From Oceanimonas sp. GK1 (GTDB lineage: Bacteria; Pseudomonadota; Gammaproteobacteria; Enterobacterales; Aeromonadaceae): a DNA stretch of 64,000 bases. Shown in pieces: positions 40,786 through 50,207 of this stretch. How positions within the stretch are numbered: the stretch's first letter is position 1; each line of letters starts with the position of its first letter. The stretch lies in the NCBI RefSeq assembly GCF_000243075.1, contig NC_016745.1:1691001-1755000 (forward strand). The letters run 5' to 3'. Position numbers and translations under genes: made by a program. The notes beneath the pieces were generated by a model. It worked only from the letters and a program-made list of their open reading frames with translations. It searched no databases and was not told where the DNA came from.

Positions 40786-42165
40786 TTACCGCGAATACTG
40801 CTCGGCGCGTTTGCCGCGCAGTTTCTTTTTCTTCGGGCCGGCTTTTTCGGTGGTGGTCTTTTTCAGGCGCACCGGGCTCGGGCTGCGCTTTTTGCCGCTG
40901 TCGGTGCGGTTGGCTTTCGGCTTGTTGTGGCCGTCCGCGTTGCCTTCCAGCTCTATGATGGTGGCCGTGCTCTTGTTGGAGCGGCCGGTGAGCACCTTGC
41001 GGGAGATCTTTTTCAAGAGCACATCCCGGTTGGAGACTTCATAGCCCGGTTTGTTAATGCGCTTGATGGGGGCGCCAATCAGCTTCTCAATGCGCGCCAG
41101 GGTCTGCTCTTCTTCCCGGCTTACAAAGGAAATGGCCTTGCCCGGGGCGCCGGCGCGGCCGGTGCGGCCAATGCGGTGCACATAGTCTTCCGGCAGGTAG
41201 GGCAGGTTGAAGTTCACCACATGGTCCAGGCCCTGAATGTCCAGGCCGCGGGCGGCCACTTCGGTGGCAATCAGCACCTGCAGCTTGGCGGACTTGAAGT
41301 CGGCAATGGCCCGGCGGCGGTTGCCCTGACTCTTGTCGCCGTGGCAAACGGCGGCTTCAACCTTGTTCTTTTTCAGCCCCGCCTGCAGGCGGTCGGCCTG
41401 CTCCTTGGTGCTGGTGAACACCAGCACCTGAAACCAGTTTTGCTCGGCCAGCAGCTGTTCAAACAGCTCAATCTTGCGGCTTTCTTCCACCGGATACACC
41501 GCATGGCGCACGGTGTCGGCGGTGCTGTTCACCCGGGTTACGCGAATTTGCTGGTGGTTGTGCAGCACCTTGTGGGCCAGCTCGTTCACCGCCGGCGAGG
41601 TGGTGGCGGAAAACAGCAGGGTCTGGCGCTTGGGCGCGGTGAGCTGCATCAGCTTGAGCACGTCGGCAATAAAGCCCATGTCGAGCATGCGGTCGGCTTC
41701 GTCCAGCACCACAAATTCCACGTCGCTCAGGGCCACGTTACCCAGCGTGATGTGCTCCATCAGCCGGCCGGGAGTGGCAATCACCAGATCGGTGCCCGCC
41801 TGTAGCTTGTTGGCCTGGCCGCCCATTTTCACGCCGCCGTAGAGGGCGGTCACGCTCAGGGGCAGGTATTTGGCATAGCCGCTGATGTTGTCGGCCAGCT
41901 GTTCGGCCAGCTCCCGGGTGGGGGTGAGGATCAGCGCGCGGGGGCGGCGCTCCACCGTGGCCTTGGGGTTGTCGACCATGCGCTGCAGCACGGGCAGGGC
42001 GAAGGCGGCGGTTTTGCCGGTGCCGGTTTGCGCGGTTACCTGCAGATCCTTGCCGCGGCGGGCGGGCACAATGGCCTGCATTTGTACCGGAGTCATTGCA
42101 CTGTAGCCACAATCTGCCAGCGCGCGTTGCAGCTCGGGGGCCAGATCCAGAGATGAAAATTGCAT
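40786..42165 (-). CDS. DEAD-box ATP-dependent RNA helicase, RhlE-like
   Basis: 459 residues. All helicase motifs are present: Q motif (FSSLDLAPELQRAL ... TPVQMQAI), AQTGTGKT, PTRELAEQ, TPGRL, VLDEADRMLDMGF, LFSATT, VLVFTSTKEQAD, ATEVAARGLDIQGL and HRIGRTGRAG. A basic Lys/Arg/Ser-rich tail (KKRSPSPVRLKKTTTEK) follows, as in RhlE-type proteins that work on ribosome assembly and RNA turnover. ATG 42165 begins the conserved Q-motif region. The 5' leader has a CTGTAG-N5-CTACAG inverted repeat (42176-42192). Which E. coli paralog it matches is not certain. Confidence 0.92.
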   Translation of the reverse strand: MQFSSLDLAPELQRALADCGYSAMTPVQMQAIVPARRGKDLQVTAQTGTGKTAAFALPVLQRMVDNPKATVERRPRALILTPTRELAEQLADNISGYAKYLPLSVTALYGGVKMGGQANKLQAGTDLVIATPGRLMEHITLGNVALSDVEFVVLDEADRMLDMGFIADVLKLMQLTAPKRQTLLFSATTSPAVNELAHKVLHNHQQIRVTRVNSTADTVRHAVYPVEESRKIELFEQLLAEQNWFQVLVFTSTKEQADRLQAGLKKNKVEAAVCHGDKSQGNRRRAIADFKSAKLQVLIATEVAARGLDIQGLDHVVNFNLPYLPEDYVHRIGRTGRAGAPGKAISFVSREEEQTLARIEKLIGAPIKRINKPGYEVSNRDVLLKKISRKVLTGRSNKSTATIIELEGNADGHNKPKANRTDSGKKRSPSPVRLKKTTTEKAGPKKKKLRGKRAEQYSR

Positions 42166-42402
42166 GATAAGTCCTCTGTAGTGTCGCTACAGTCCAAAAA
42201 ATGAGGGCAGAATATACCGTATTTTACCGCCCTTGGGCAGCGGCGTGAGCAAGGGAGTGCATGGCCCTCACCGGCAGGGGCGTATCGCCGGTTATTCGCT
42301 TTGCCAATAGGAGCCATTCAAATATTTAATTTTTCAATAATCAGGCCGGCTTCTACCATGCAGGGGTTACCTTACGCTCAAATCGGTCAGAAGGAGCAGC
42401 CT

Positions 42403-43071
42403 GTGTTGCGTTCATCCTTATTCGTTCACCTGGTGTGGTTGGGGGCCCTGCTGATGTCTGCAATAGCGAATGCCGGCGAGCCGGAGCAAGAGCTGCGGGC
42501 GGCGGCCATGGAAGGCGATGCTGCGCGCATTATGACCCTGCTGGAACAGGGCGCCGGGCTGGAAAGCCGGGACGGCGACGGCCGCACGGCGCTGATGCTG
42601 GCCACCCGCCATAACCGGGTGGAGGCGGCCCGGGTGCTGATTGACGCCGGCGCCGACGTCAACGCCAAAGATCGTATTCACGACAGCCCTTACCTCTATG
42701 CCGGTGCCAGCGGCTTTAACGACATTCTGGCGCTCACCCTGGCCCACGGCGCCGATCTCGCCAGTACCAACCGCTACGGCGGCACCGCGCTGATCCCCGC
42801 CGCCGAGCGCGGTCATGTGGACACCGTAAACATGCTGATTGCCGCCGGGGTAAACGTGAATCACATCAACCGGCTGCACTGGACCGCCCTTATGGAGGCC
42901 ATCGTGCTGGGGCAGGGCGGGCCGGCGCACACGCGCATTGTGGCGCTGTTGCTGGACGCCGGGGCCGATCCGAACATTGCCGACGCCGACGGCATTACTC
43001 CGCTGCAACATGCCCGCCAGCGGGGCTACACCAAAATGGTGAGCCTGCTGGAGCAGGCCGGCGGCCGCTGA
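42403..43071 (+). CDS. Secreted/periplasmic ankyrin-repeat protein
   Basis: 222 residues. GTG 42403 follows AAGGAG at ideal distance and begins a signal peptide (SSLFVHLVWLGALLMSAIANAGE). About five ankyrin repeats follow, with DGRTALMLATRHNRVEAARVLIDAGADVNAKD as the clearest, then TALIPAAERGHVDTVNMLI and DADGITPLQHARQRGYTKMVSLL. Such periplasmic ankyrin proteins bind partner proteins; the partner is unknown. It lies between the helicase (opposite strand) and the CynX-like gene, which starts 33 bases later. Confidence 0.85.
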   Translation: MLRSSLFVHLVWLGALLMSAIANAGEPEQELRAAAMEGDAARIMTLLEQGAGLESRDGDGRTALMLATRHNRVEAARVLIDAGADVNAKDRIHDSPYLYAGASGFNDILALTLAHGADLASTNRYGGTALIPAAERGHVDTVNMLIAAGVNVNHINRLHWTALMEAIVLGQGGPAHTRIVALLLDAGADPNIADADGITPLQHARQRGYTKMVSLLEQAGGR

Positions 43072-43104
43072 CACGTCTTTTTATTGCTTAACCGGAATCC
43101 ATAG

Positions 43105-44295
43105 ATGACCGCTCAATCCCGCTCTTTTGCCCGTGAGCAGGGCGCCATGCTGCTGCTGGTGGTGCTCGTTGGCCTGAACCTGCGCCCCTTTATTACCGGC
43201 CCGGGCCCGGTGATGGAGATGATCCGCACCGGCACCGGCCTCAGCTACGTGGGCATGTCGCTGATCACCCTGCTGCCGTTTTTGCTGATGGGAGTGGGGG
43301 CTTTTGTCTCACCGCACTTGCAGGCTAAATGGGGCACCCGCCGGGGCCTACTCACCGCCCTGGCGCTGCTGATGCTGGGCTCGGCATTGCGACTGGTGGT
43401 GCCTAATGGTGTTTCGCTGCTGGTCACCGCCCTGCTCTGCGGCATGGGCGTGGCCTTTGTGCAGTCGGTGTTTCCCGGCATCATCAAGCAGCACTTTCCG
43501 GGGCGCATGGCCATGGTCACCGGCCTCTATTCGGCGATGATCATGGGCGGCGGCGCCATCGGCGCCCAGCTGACGCCCTGGCTGGCGGGCACCGAGCAGC
43601 ACTGGCAGCAGGCGCTGGCCTGGCTGGCGCTGCCGGTGGCATTGGCCTGGCTGTGCGCCCGCAAGGTACTGGTCGAGCAGGGCGGCAACCGGCCCGAGCC
43701 GGGGCTGGCGAGCCGGCTGCTGGCCCGGCCCCGCACCTGGCAGTTGATGCTGTGCTTTGGCTTTGTGAACGCCGGTTACTCCACCATGGTCACCTGGCTG
43801 GCGCCTTATTATCAGCAACTGGGCTGGAGTGCCGCCAGCAGCGCCGGCCTGGTGTCGGTCATGGCGGTGGCCCAGGCGGTGTCGGCGGTGGGCATTACCC
43901 TGCTGGCCCGGGGCCAGGACCGACGCCCCTGGCTGTGGCTCACCCTGCTGCTGCAACTCACCGGCTTTGCCGGCCTGCTGCTGCAGCCGGAGCTCGCCCC
44001 TTGGCTGTGGGTGGCGGTGTGCGGCATGGGGCTTGGGGGCAATTTTTCCATGTCGCTGGTGACGGCGCTGGATCACCTGCCCGAGCCCCGCCAGGCGGGG
44101 GTGCTCACCGCCCTCATGCAGGGGGGCGGCTTTTTGCTGGCGGCATTGGGGCCATTGGCGGTGTCGCTGCTGCTGGAAAGCACCGGCACTTTTGCCGCCG
44201 GCTGGACCCTGCACCTGGGGCTGGTGAGCGTGGTGCTGCTGACCACCCTGCGCTTTAACCCGCGCCGCTACGGCCAGGCCATGGCCACCCCCTGA
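43105..44295 (+). CDS. MFS transporter, CynX/NimT (YeaN) family
   Basis: 396 residues with 12 hydrophobic segments. NLRPFITGPGPVMEMI near the start is characteristic of the CynX/NimT branch (2-nitroimidazole and cyanate-type carriers), as are KWGTRRGLLTALALLMLGSALRL and GMGVAFVQSVFPGIIKQHFPGRMAMVTGLYSAMIMGGGA. ATG 43105 is near the end of the ankyrin gene and may be co-transcribed. The substrate is not evident. Confidence 0.88.
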   Translation: MTAQSRSFAREQGAMLLLVVLVGLNLRPFITGPGPVMEMIRTGTGLSYVGMSLITLLPFLLMGVGAFVSPHLQAKWGTRRGLLTALALLMLGSALRLVVPNGVSLLVTALLCGMGVAFVQSVFPGIIKQHFPGRMAMVTGLYSAMIMGGGAIGAQLTPWLAGTEQHWQQALAWLALPVALAWLCARKVLVEQGGNRPEPGLASRLLARPRTWQLMLCFGFVNAGYSTMVTWLAPYYQQLGWSAASSAGLVSVMAVAQAVSAVGITLLARGQDRRPWLWLTLLLQLTGFAGLLLQPELAPWLWVAVCGMGLGGNFSMSLVTALDHLPEPRQAGVLTALMQGGGFLLAALGPLAVSLLLESTGTFAAGWTLHLGLVSVVLLTTLRFNPRRYGQAMATP

Positions 44296-44458
44296 ATGGC
44301 GGCCGAAGGTGGCTGGCCTTGCACGTTGTGTAATATTTACGGTGAGGATGCGCGCGATCACAGGGCGATTTGATATCGCTGGAGGCGCGCAAAAACAATG
44401 ATAGAGTGCGCTCGGAAACGGACAGGAGCCGTTTGTCCCAACACCGTCAGGAGCGACC

Positions 44459-45394
44459 ATGAAGATCAAGCCACTGCCGCCCATGAACAGCCTTATCGTG
44501 TTCGAGGCGGCGGCCCGTCACCTCAGTTTTACTCTGGCTGCCAACGAACTTAGCGTGACCCAGGGCGCCATCAGCCGGCAAATTCGCCAGCTGGAGGAAT
44601 ACCTGGGCAAGGATCTGTTTGTGCGGGCCAACCGCAACATCTCCCTGACCCCCACCGGCATGCAGTATTACCAGACCATTTACCGTGCCCTGCTGGACGT
44701 GGCCCAGGCCACTGGCGAGATCAAAAAGTGGCAGGGAGAGCAGCAAATTACCGTGGCCACCACCAATGCCATGGCGGCACTGTGGCTGCTGCCCAAGGTG
44801 GCGGAATTTCAGCAACAGCATGAAGAGGTGGATCTGCGCATTCTCGCCTCCGATCAGGTCACGGACTTTCGCCGGCTGGATTGCGACATTGCGCTGTTTT
44901 ACTGCCGGCTGCCGCCGGCGGAGATGAAGGTGACCAGGCTGTTCCCTGAAGAGGTGTTTCCGGTGTGCAGCCCCGCTTACCTGGAGCGCACCAAGGAGTG
45001 GGGCACGCCGGAAGAGCTGTTTGGCAGAACATTGCTGTATCTTGATGAATCCCAGCGCGACTGGGTGAGCTGGCCGGAGTGGTTTGAGCAGGTCGGCTGG
45101 CCCAATATCACGCCCCGCAACCGGGTGAACATCAACAATTACCCCATGTTGTTGCAGGCCGCCATTAACGGCCAGGGCATTGCCCTGGCCTGGGGATCCC
45201 TGGTGGATGAATACCTGGAAAGCGGCGCCCTGGTGCGGCCGGTGGATACGGTGCTGCGCACTCCGGCCAGCTTTTGCATGCTCGAACCCCTGAACCGGGG
45301 TGTGGTGCCCAACAGCGTTAAACTGTTCCGCACCTGGCTGCTGGAGCAGTTACCGGGACAGGTGGGCGAAAAAGGCCTGCATAACGGCGCCTGA
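44459..45394 (+). CDS. LysR-family transcriptional regulator (GcvA-like branch)
   Basis: 311 residues: N-terminal winged HTH (MNSLIVFEAAARHLSFTLAANELSVTQGAISRQIRQLEEYLGKDLFVR) and a LysR effector domain. AGGAG precedes ATG. It is followed by a bidirectional terminator and then, convergently, the BCCT carrier of the Rieske cluster, so it is the best candidate local regulator. Two 18-bp direct repeats between the BCCT and Rieske genes are its candidate sites. The effector would be the unknown substrate or a breakdown product. Confidence 0.88.
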   Translation: MKIKPLPPMNSLIVFEAAARHLSFTLAANELSVTQGAISRQIRQLEEYLGKDLFVRANRNISLTPTGMQYYQTIYRALLDVAQATGEIKKWQGEQQITVATTNAMAALWLLPKVAEFQQQHEEVDLRILASDQVTDFRRLDCDIALFYCRLPPAEMKVTRLFPEEVFPVCSPAYLERTKEWGTPEELFGRTLLYLDESQRDWVSWPEWFEQVGWPNITPRNRVNINNYPMLLQAAINGQGIALAWGSLVDEYLESGALVRPVDTVLRTPASFCMLEPLNRGVVPNSVKLFRTWLLEQLPGQVGEKGLHNGA

Positions 45395-45432
45395 GCAGAG
45401 AAGGAAGCGTCACTCTCGCGCAGACGGAAAGC

Positions 45433-45465
45433 AAAAAAACCGGCATGTCACCATGCCGGTTTTTG
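45433..45465. terminator. Bidirectional terminator between the LysR and BCCT genes
   Basis: Stem ACCGGCATG / CATGCCGGT, loop TCAC, with A7 before and T5 after, so it can stop transcription from both sides. Confidence 0.9.
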
Positions 45466-45488
45466 TTTTTAACGCCGGTGGTGGCGGC

Positions 45489-47186
45489 TTATTTGCCTAC
45501 GACCGGGTTGTTCCAGGCCACGGCGGGGGCCGGCTCGTTGGTCAGCGGTTCAACCGGACCATCCAGCTTGGCGGCTTCCGGACGCACATGATCCGGCAGC
45601 ATGGCCCAGGGCTGGGGCTCGCGGCGAATGCTGTGGAACAGGGTCAGGCTCATCACCGCAATAAAGATAGCAATGGGGAAACCGGCAATAATGGACGCGG
45701 TCTGCATGGCCTTGAGCCCGCCGGCGTATAGCAGCACGGCGGCAATGGCGGCAATGATCACGCCCCACAACACCCGTATCATGGTGGGCGGCTCGGTGGC
45801 GCCGGCGGCATCCAGGGTGCACAGCACCAGGGTGCCGGAGTCGGCGGAGGTAATGAAGTAGGTGCCCAGCAGCACGCAGGCCAGTATGCTCAGCAGCTTG
45901 CCCAGGGTGCCGGTGTCCAGGTTGTCAAACAGGGTGAACAGGGCCTTGGTGGTGTCCTGCTTGGTGGCCGCCAGAATGGGGCCGCCGGCAAAATCGGCCT
46001 GGGGCGCCTGCCCGGATTCGGCCAGTACCACCGCCTGCTGCTCGTACGCCACGCGCACATCCTGCTCCACCTTCAAGGCCGAGCCGCCGAACACCGACAT
46101 CCACAGAAAGGTGATCAGGGTGGGCACGATCAGGGCGCCGCCAATCAGCTCGCGAATGGTGCGGCCCTTGGAGATGCGCGCCACAAACATGCCGACAAAG
46201 GGCGCCCAGGTCATCCACCAGGGCCAGTAGTAGGCGGTCCACCAGTTCTGCCAACCGGAATCATTCTGGGCGTCGCTCCACAGGCTCATGCCGACGATGT
46301 TCTGCACATAGCTGCCGCTGCTTTCCAGCAGGGTGTTGAGAATGTAGCGGGTGGGGCCAACGTAGAGCACGATCAGCACCAGTACCAGCGACAGCAGCAT
46401 GTTCCATTCCGACAGCCGGCGAATGCCCCGGCCCACCCCCGACAGCACCGAGGCCACGGCGCAGGTGCACAGCACTACTATGATCAGCAACTGAACCCCC
46501 AGGCCGATATCGACACCGAACACCAGGTTCAGGCCGGTATTGATCTGAATGACCCCCATGCCCAGCGTCTGGGAAATGCCAAAGGCGGTAATGGCTACGG
46601 TGAGAATGTCCACCGCATGACCGATGGGGCCATAGATGCGATCACCGATCAGCGGATACAGGATGGATCTCAGGGTAAAGGGCAGATCCTTGCGGTAGGC
46701 AAAATAGGCCAGCGCCAGGGCCACGATGATAAACACCGACCAGGGGTGCAGGCCCCAGTGGAAGAAGGCTAGCTGCATGGCACTGCCGGCCGCTTCCTGG
46801 GTCAGCCCGGTGCTGAACGGATTGTCGGCGTAGTGCCACATGGGCTCGGCCACCGACCAGAAAATAAGGCCGATGCCCATGCCACCCGAAAACAGCATGG
46901 CCACCCAAGACAGGTAGCTGAATTCGGGCTTTTCATTGTCTTTGCCCAGACGGATGTGGCCGTAGCGGCTGACCATCAGATAGAGCAAAAAGCCGACCAC
47001 CAGCGTGACCAGCCCCAGATAAAACCACTTCATGTTTTGCAGCAAAATGCCGGAAACGGTTTCAAAGTATTGCCCGGCCTGATTGGCCAGAATGGCACAG
47101 AATAGTACAAAGCCGATGACCAGCACCTTGGAGGCGATGGTCACCGTTGGATTAAGTCCTTTCAAAATCCCGGATGTAGCACGCAT
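45489..47186 (-). CDS. BCCT-family quaternary-amine transporter of the Rieske cluster
   Basis: 565 residues, 12 predicted helices: SGGMGIGLIFWSVAEPMWHY (glycine helix), GMGVIQINTGLNLVFG, WWMTWAPFVGMFVARISKGRTIREL (Trp box) and FITSADSGTLVLCTL. It has the same architecture as the carrier at 16280 but is clearly a separate paralog, with a longer C-terminal tail (PLTNEPAPAVAWNNP). It is transcribed divergently from the Rieske oxygenase gene across 331 bp. The pairing says the oxygenase substrate is a betaine-, choline- or carnitine-like compound. Confidence 0.92.
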   Translation of the reverse strand: MRATSGILKGLNPTVTIASKVLVIGFVLFCAILANQAGQYFETVSGILLQNMKWFYLGLVTLVVGFLLYLMVSRYGHIRLGKDNEKPEFSYLSWVAMLFSGGMGIGLIFWSVAEPMWHYADNPFSTGLTQEAAGSAMQLAFFHWGLHPWSVFIIVALALAYFAYRKDLPFTLRSILYPLIGDRIYGPIGHAVDILTVAITAFGISQTLGMGVIQINTGLNLVFGVDIGLGVQLLIIVVLCTCAVASVLSGVGRGIRRLSEWNMLLSLVLVLIVLYVGPTRYILNTLLESSGSYVQNIVGMSLWSDAQNDSGWQNWWTAYYWPWWMTWAPFVGMFVARISKGRTIRELIGGALIVPTLITFLWMSVFGGSALKVEQDVRVAYEQQAVVLAESGQAPQADFAGGPILAATKQDTTKALFTLFDNLDTGTLGKLLSILACVLLGTYFITSADSGTLVLCTLDAAGATEPPTMIRVLWGVIIAAIAAVLLYAGGLKAMQTASIIAGFPIAIFIAVMSLTLFHSIRREPQPWAMLPDHVRPEAAKLDGPVEPLTNEPAPAVAWNNPVVGK

Positions 47187-47215
47187 AACTCCTCCCTCTT
47201 CCCCTTTGCGTATTA

Positions 47216-47242
47216 CGTTAATTGGTTAACGTTCTGTTAACG
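47216..47242 (-). promoter_or_regulatory. Repeated GTTAAC sequences before the BCCT gene
   Basis: CGTTAAT, GTTAACG and GTTAACG follow one another within 27 bases, 30-56 bp upstream of the BCCT start. They could be an operator overlapping its promoter. Confidence 0.4.
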
Positions 47243-47298
47243 GCGTGAGGTTAGGGATAGTGGAATACAGGCTCAAGTTATTTTTTCTCATCCATGAG

Positions 47299-47394
47299 TG
47301 ACGCCAGCTCATGCGTCGCCCCTCGTAAGCCTCGCAGGGCATGGGGTGGTTACATTTGGAGCGTATTTTTGACGGATGACGAAAGCTCATCCGT
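47299..47394. promoter_or_regulatory. Two 18-bp direct repeats between the divergent BCCT and Rieske genes
   Basis: TGACGCCAGCTCATGCGT (47299-47316) and TGACGAAAGCTCATCCGT (47377-47394) agree at 15 of 18 bases. The second is also inside a perfect inverted repeat, ACGGATGA-N7-TCATCCGT. A 78-bp separation suits two regulator dimers acting on both promoters. Confidence 0.65.
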
Positions 47395-47517
47395 ACCCGG
47401 CGAAAAAGTCGTTTGTTTGTTGCCACCTTGTTAACCAGAATCCACCCCATCGGCACAGACGAGTGCCAACGACAAGGAACCACGCAGCCAACACTGCGTC
47501 ACTGTGGAGAAAGCAAC

Positions 47518-48705
47518 ATGAGCAACGTCAGCCAAACCATTATTCCTGTACAGCAGGTAGACAGCGTCCTGAATCCGATTGTGGAAGCCAGCGGCATGCC
47601 CAATACCGCTTACACCAGCCAGGAATATTTTGCCTTTGAGCGCGACAAGGTGATCGGCAACACCTGGGCCTGCGTCGGCTTTGCGTCCGACCTGATCAAA
47701 AACGGCTACGTCATGCCGGTCAGCTTTATGAAAATGCCGCTGCTGATGATGCGCAACAAAGACGGTGAAGTGCAGGTGTTCCACAACGTCTGCAGCCACC
47801 GCGGCATGCAGCTGGTGCATGAGCCCGGCGAAGTGCAGGGCATGATCCGCTGCCCCTACCATTCCTGGACCTATGATCTGAACGGCAACCTCAAGGGCAC
47901 CCCGCACATCGGCGGCATTGCCAAGCACAAGGACGAGCGCTTCAAGTGCGAAAAGCACGGTCTCAAGCCGCTGCGCTCCGCGGTATGGATGGACATGGTG
48001 TTCGTCAACCTGTCCGGCGATGCCCCTTCCTTTGAAGAGCACATCGCTCCCTTGGAAAGCCGCTGGAACGAATTCCTGGGCAACGATGGCCTGAGCCTGC
48101 TGCGCCGGGTCAACATGGGTGGCCACCTGGAAATTGAAGTGGAAAGCAACTGGAAGCTGACCGTGGAAAACTACTGCGAAGCCTACCATCTGCCCTGGGT
48201 GCACCCGGCGCTGAACACCTATTCCAAGCTGGAAGATCACTACAACATCATGTTTGAAGACCGCTTTGCGGGGCAGGGCAGCTACAAATACGACCTGTCC
48301 GGCACCGCCGGCACTCATCTGCCCATGTTCCCGAGCTGGCCCAAAGACAAGCTGCGCCATGCGGAATACGTGGCCCTGTTCCCCAACGTGCTGCTGGGCA
48401 TTCAGGCGGATCATGCCTTCGCCATGATGATTGACCCCATTCACGCGGAAAAAACCATTGAGCGCCTGCGTTTGTTCTATGTGGGCGACGAAGCCACCCG
48501 CGATGAATACGCCGCCTGCCGAACCGCTACCCTGGAGTCCTGGCGCGTGGTGTTCGGCGAAGACATCGGTGCCGTGGAAGGCATGCAGCGTGGCCGCCAT
48601 TCCCCCGGTTTTGGCGGTGGCGTGTTCTCCCCCGAAATGGACCTGCCCACTCACTTCTTCCAGAAGTGGCTGGCCACCCAGACCAAGGCCGCGATGGAGG
48701 ACTGA
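47518..48705 (+). CDS. Rieske non-heme iron oxygenase, alpha subunit, substrate unknown
   Basis: 395 residues. The Rieske cluster is CSHRG ... CPYHSW. The catalytic iron site is NYCEAYHLPWVH (E-x2-H-x4-H). It is a distinct sequence from GbcA in this window. Related proteins include choline-monooxygenase-like and carnitine-oxygenase-like enzymes that attack an N-alkyl carbon. ATG 47518 follows GGAGA. The downstream aldehyde dehydrogenase suggests the product is an aldehyde, and the divergent BCCT carrier suggests a quaternary-amine substrate. Choline, carnitine-type compounds or a pyridinium betaine such as homarine are candidates; the sequence does not decide. Confidence 0.85.
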   Translation: MSNVSQTIIPVQQVDSVLNPIVEASGMPNTAYTSQEYFAFERDKVIGNTWACVGFASDLIKNGYVMPVSFMKMPLLMMRNKDGEVQVFHNVCSHRGMQLVHEPGEVQGMIRCPYHSWTYDLNGNLKGTPHIGGIAKHKDERFKCEKHGLKPLRSAVWMDMVFVNLSGDAPSFEEHIAPLESRWNEFLGNDGLSLLRRVNMGGHLEIEVESNWKLTVENYCEAYHLPWVHPALNTYSKLEDHYNIMFEDRFAGQGSYKYDLSGTAGTHLPMFPSWPKDKLRHAEYVALFPNVLLGIQADHAFAMMIDPIHAEKTIERLRLFYVGDEATRDEYAACRTATLESWRVVFGEDIGAVEGMQRGRHSPGFGGGVFSPEMDLPTHFFQKWLATQTKAAMED

Positions 48706-48707
48706 CC

Positions 48708-50135
48708 GTGCAACATTATCTGAACTATATCGATGGCCAGTGGCTGAACGCCGAGCGTCGGCTCACCGTGATGAACCCGGGCACCGGCGAGCCCCATGCC
48801 ACCATTGCCCAGGCCAGCATTGAAGATGCCGACCTGGCCATGGCCGCCGCCCGCCGCTGTGTGAACAGCGGCGCCCTCAGCGAGGTGCGCCCGGCCCGGC
48901 GCACCACCTGGATGCTGAAGGCCGCTGAGGCCATTCGCGCCATCGCCGACGAAGGGGCCCTGGTGGCCTGCCGGGAAAACGGCAAGAGCCTGAACGATGC
49001 CCGCGACGAGTTTATCGAGGCGGCCCGTTATTTCGAATATTACGCCGGCATGGCCGACAAGATTGAGGGCATTTCGGTGCCGCTCGGCAAGGACTACGTT
49101 GACTTCACCCAGTATGTGCCCTTTGGTGTGTCGGTGCAGATTGTGCCCTGGAACTTTCCGGTGTCCATCTGCGCCCGCTCCCTGGCCCCGGCGCTGGCCG
49201 CCGGCAATGCGGTGGTGATCAAGTCGCCGGAGATCTCGCCCCTGGCCATGACCCTGCTGGTCAAGGCGGTGGAGCAGGCCGGTTTCCCCCAGGGCGCGAT
49301 TAACCTGCTGTGCGGCAAGGGCTCGGAGGTGGGCAGCCACCTGGTCAAACACCCCGACGCCAACCAGATCGTGTTCACCGGCTCGGTGCCCACCGGCCAG
49401 CGCATCCTGAAGGATGCCGCCGAGCGCGCCACCCCCTCGGTGATGGAGCTGGGCGGCAAGTCCGCCGCCATCGCCCTGGCGGACGCGGATCTCGACACCC
49501 TGCTGGCCAGTGTGAAAGTCGGCATTTTCTTCAACGCCGGCCAGGTGTGCTCGGCCATGTCCCGCCTGCTGGTGCAGCGTAGCCGCTACGACGAGGTCAA
49601 GGCCGCCGTGGTGGCCCTGGCCGAAAGCCTGAGCATGGGCCAGGGCGAGAGCAATCCGGATCTCACCCCTGTGGTGTCCGAAGGGCAGCAGCGGCAGGTG
49701 CTGGCGATGATCGAGCAGGCCCGGGCCGAGGGCGCGACCGTGCTCACCGGCGGCGTGGCCCCGGACTTGTCCGGCTACTTTGTGGCGCCCACCGTGATTG
49801 AGGCGACCCCGGACATGCGCATTGCTCAAGAAGAAGTGTTTGGCCCCGTGCTGGTGATCATGCCCTTCGACGATGAAGACGAGGCGGTGGCCCTGGCCAA
49901 CGGCACCGACTTCGGCCTGGTGGCCGGGGTGTTCGGTGAAGGCCTGAGTCAGACTCTGCGGGTGGCCAACCGGCTGCGCGGCGGTCAGGTGTTCATCAAC
50001 GAATGGTTCGCCGGCGGCATTGAAACCCCCTTCGGCGGGGTGGGGCTGTCGGGCTTTGGCCGCGAGAAAGGACAGGAAGCCATCTACAGCTATGTCCAGA
50101 CCCGCAATATCGGCATTCGCCTGAGCCGGGGCTGA
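48708..50135 (+). CDS. NAD(P)-dependent aldehyde dehydrogenase of the Rieske cluster
   Basis: 475 residues. Catalytic Cys in NAGQVCSAMSRLLV, Glu in SVMELGGKSAAI, cofactor stretch VQIVPWNFP and FTGSVPTGQRI, and EEVFGPVL near the end. The overall pattern is betaine-aldehyde/aminoaldehyde dehydrogenase-like. GTG 48708 is two bases after the oxygenase stop and follows GGAGG, so the pair is translationally coupled. It should oxidise the aldehyde released by the oxygenase or oxidase to an acid. Confidence 0.88.
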   Translation: MQHYLNYIDGQWLNAERRLTVMNPGTGEPHATIAQASIEDADLAMAAARRCVNSGALSEVRPARRTTWMLKAAEAIRAIADEGALVACRENGKSLNDARDEFIEAARYFEYYAGMADKIEGISVPLGKDYVDFTQYVPFGVSVQIVPWNFPVSICARSLAPALAAGNAVVIKSPEISPLAMTLLVKAVEQAGFPQGAINLLCGKGSEVGSHLVKHPDANQIVFTGSVPTGQRILKDAAERATPSVMELGGKSAAIALADADLDTLLASVKVGIFFNAGQVCSAMSRLLVQRSRYDEVKAAVVALAESLSMGQGESNPDLTPVVSEGQQRQVLAMIEQARAEGATVLTGGVAPDLSGYFVAPTVIEATPDMRIAQEEVFGPVLVIMPFDDEDEAVALANGTDFGLVAGVFGEGLSQTLRVANRLRGGQVFINEWFAGGIETPFGGVGLSGFGREKGQEAIYSYVQTRNIGIRLSRG

Positions 50136-50207
50136 CAGCGAGTCAACAACGGGCCGGCGTTGAACCGGCCCGCAGCAAGGCAGTAACAGGGTAGTGGGGA
50201 GAGGAAG

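Noticed and set aside
44341-44400. Possible sigma54 promoter before the LysR gene
   Set aside because: No TGGC-N8-TTGC spacing could be found; only scattered GC-rich words.
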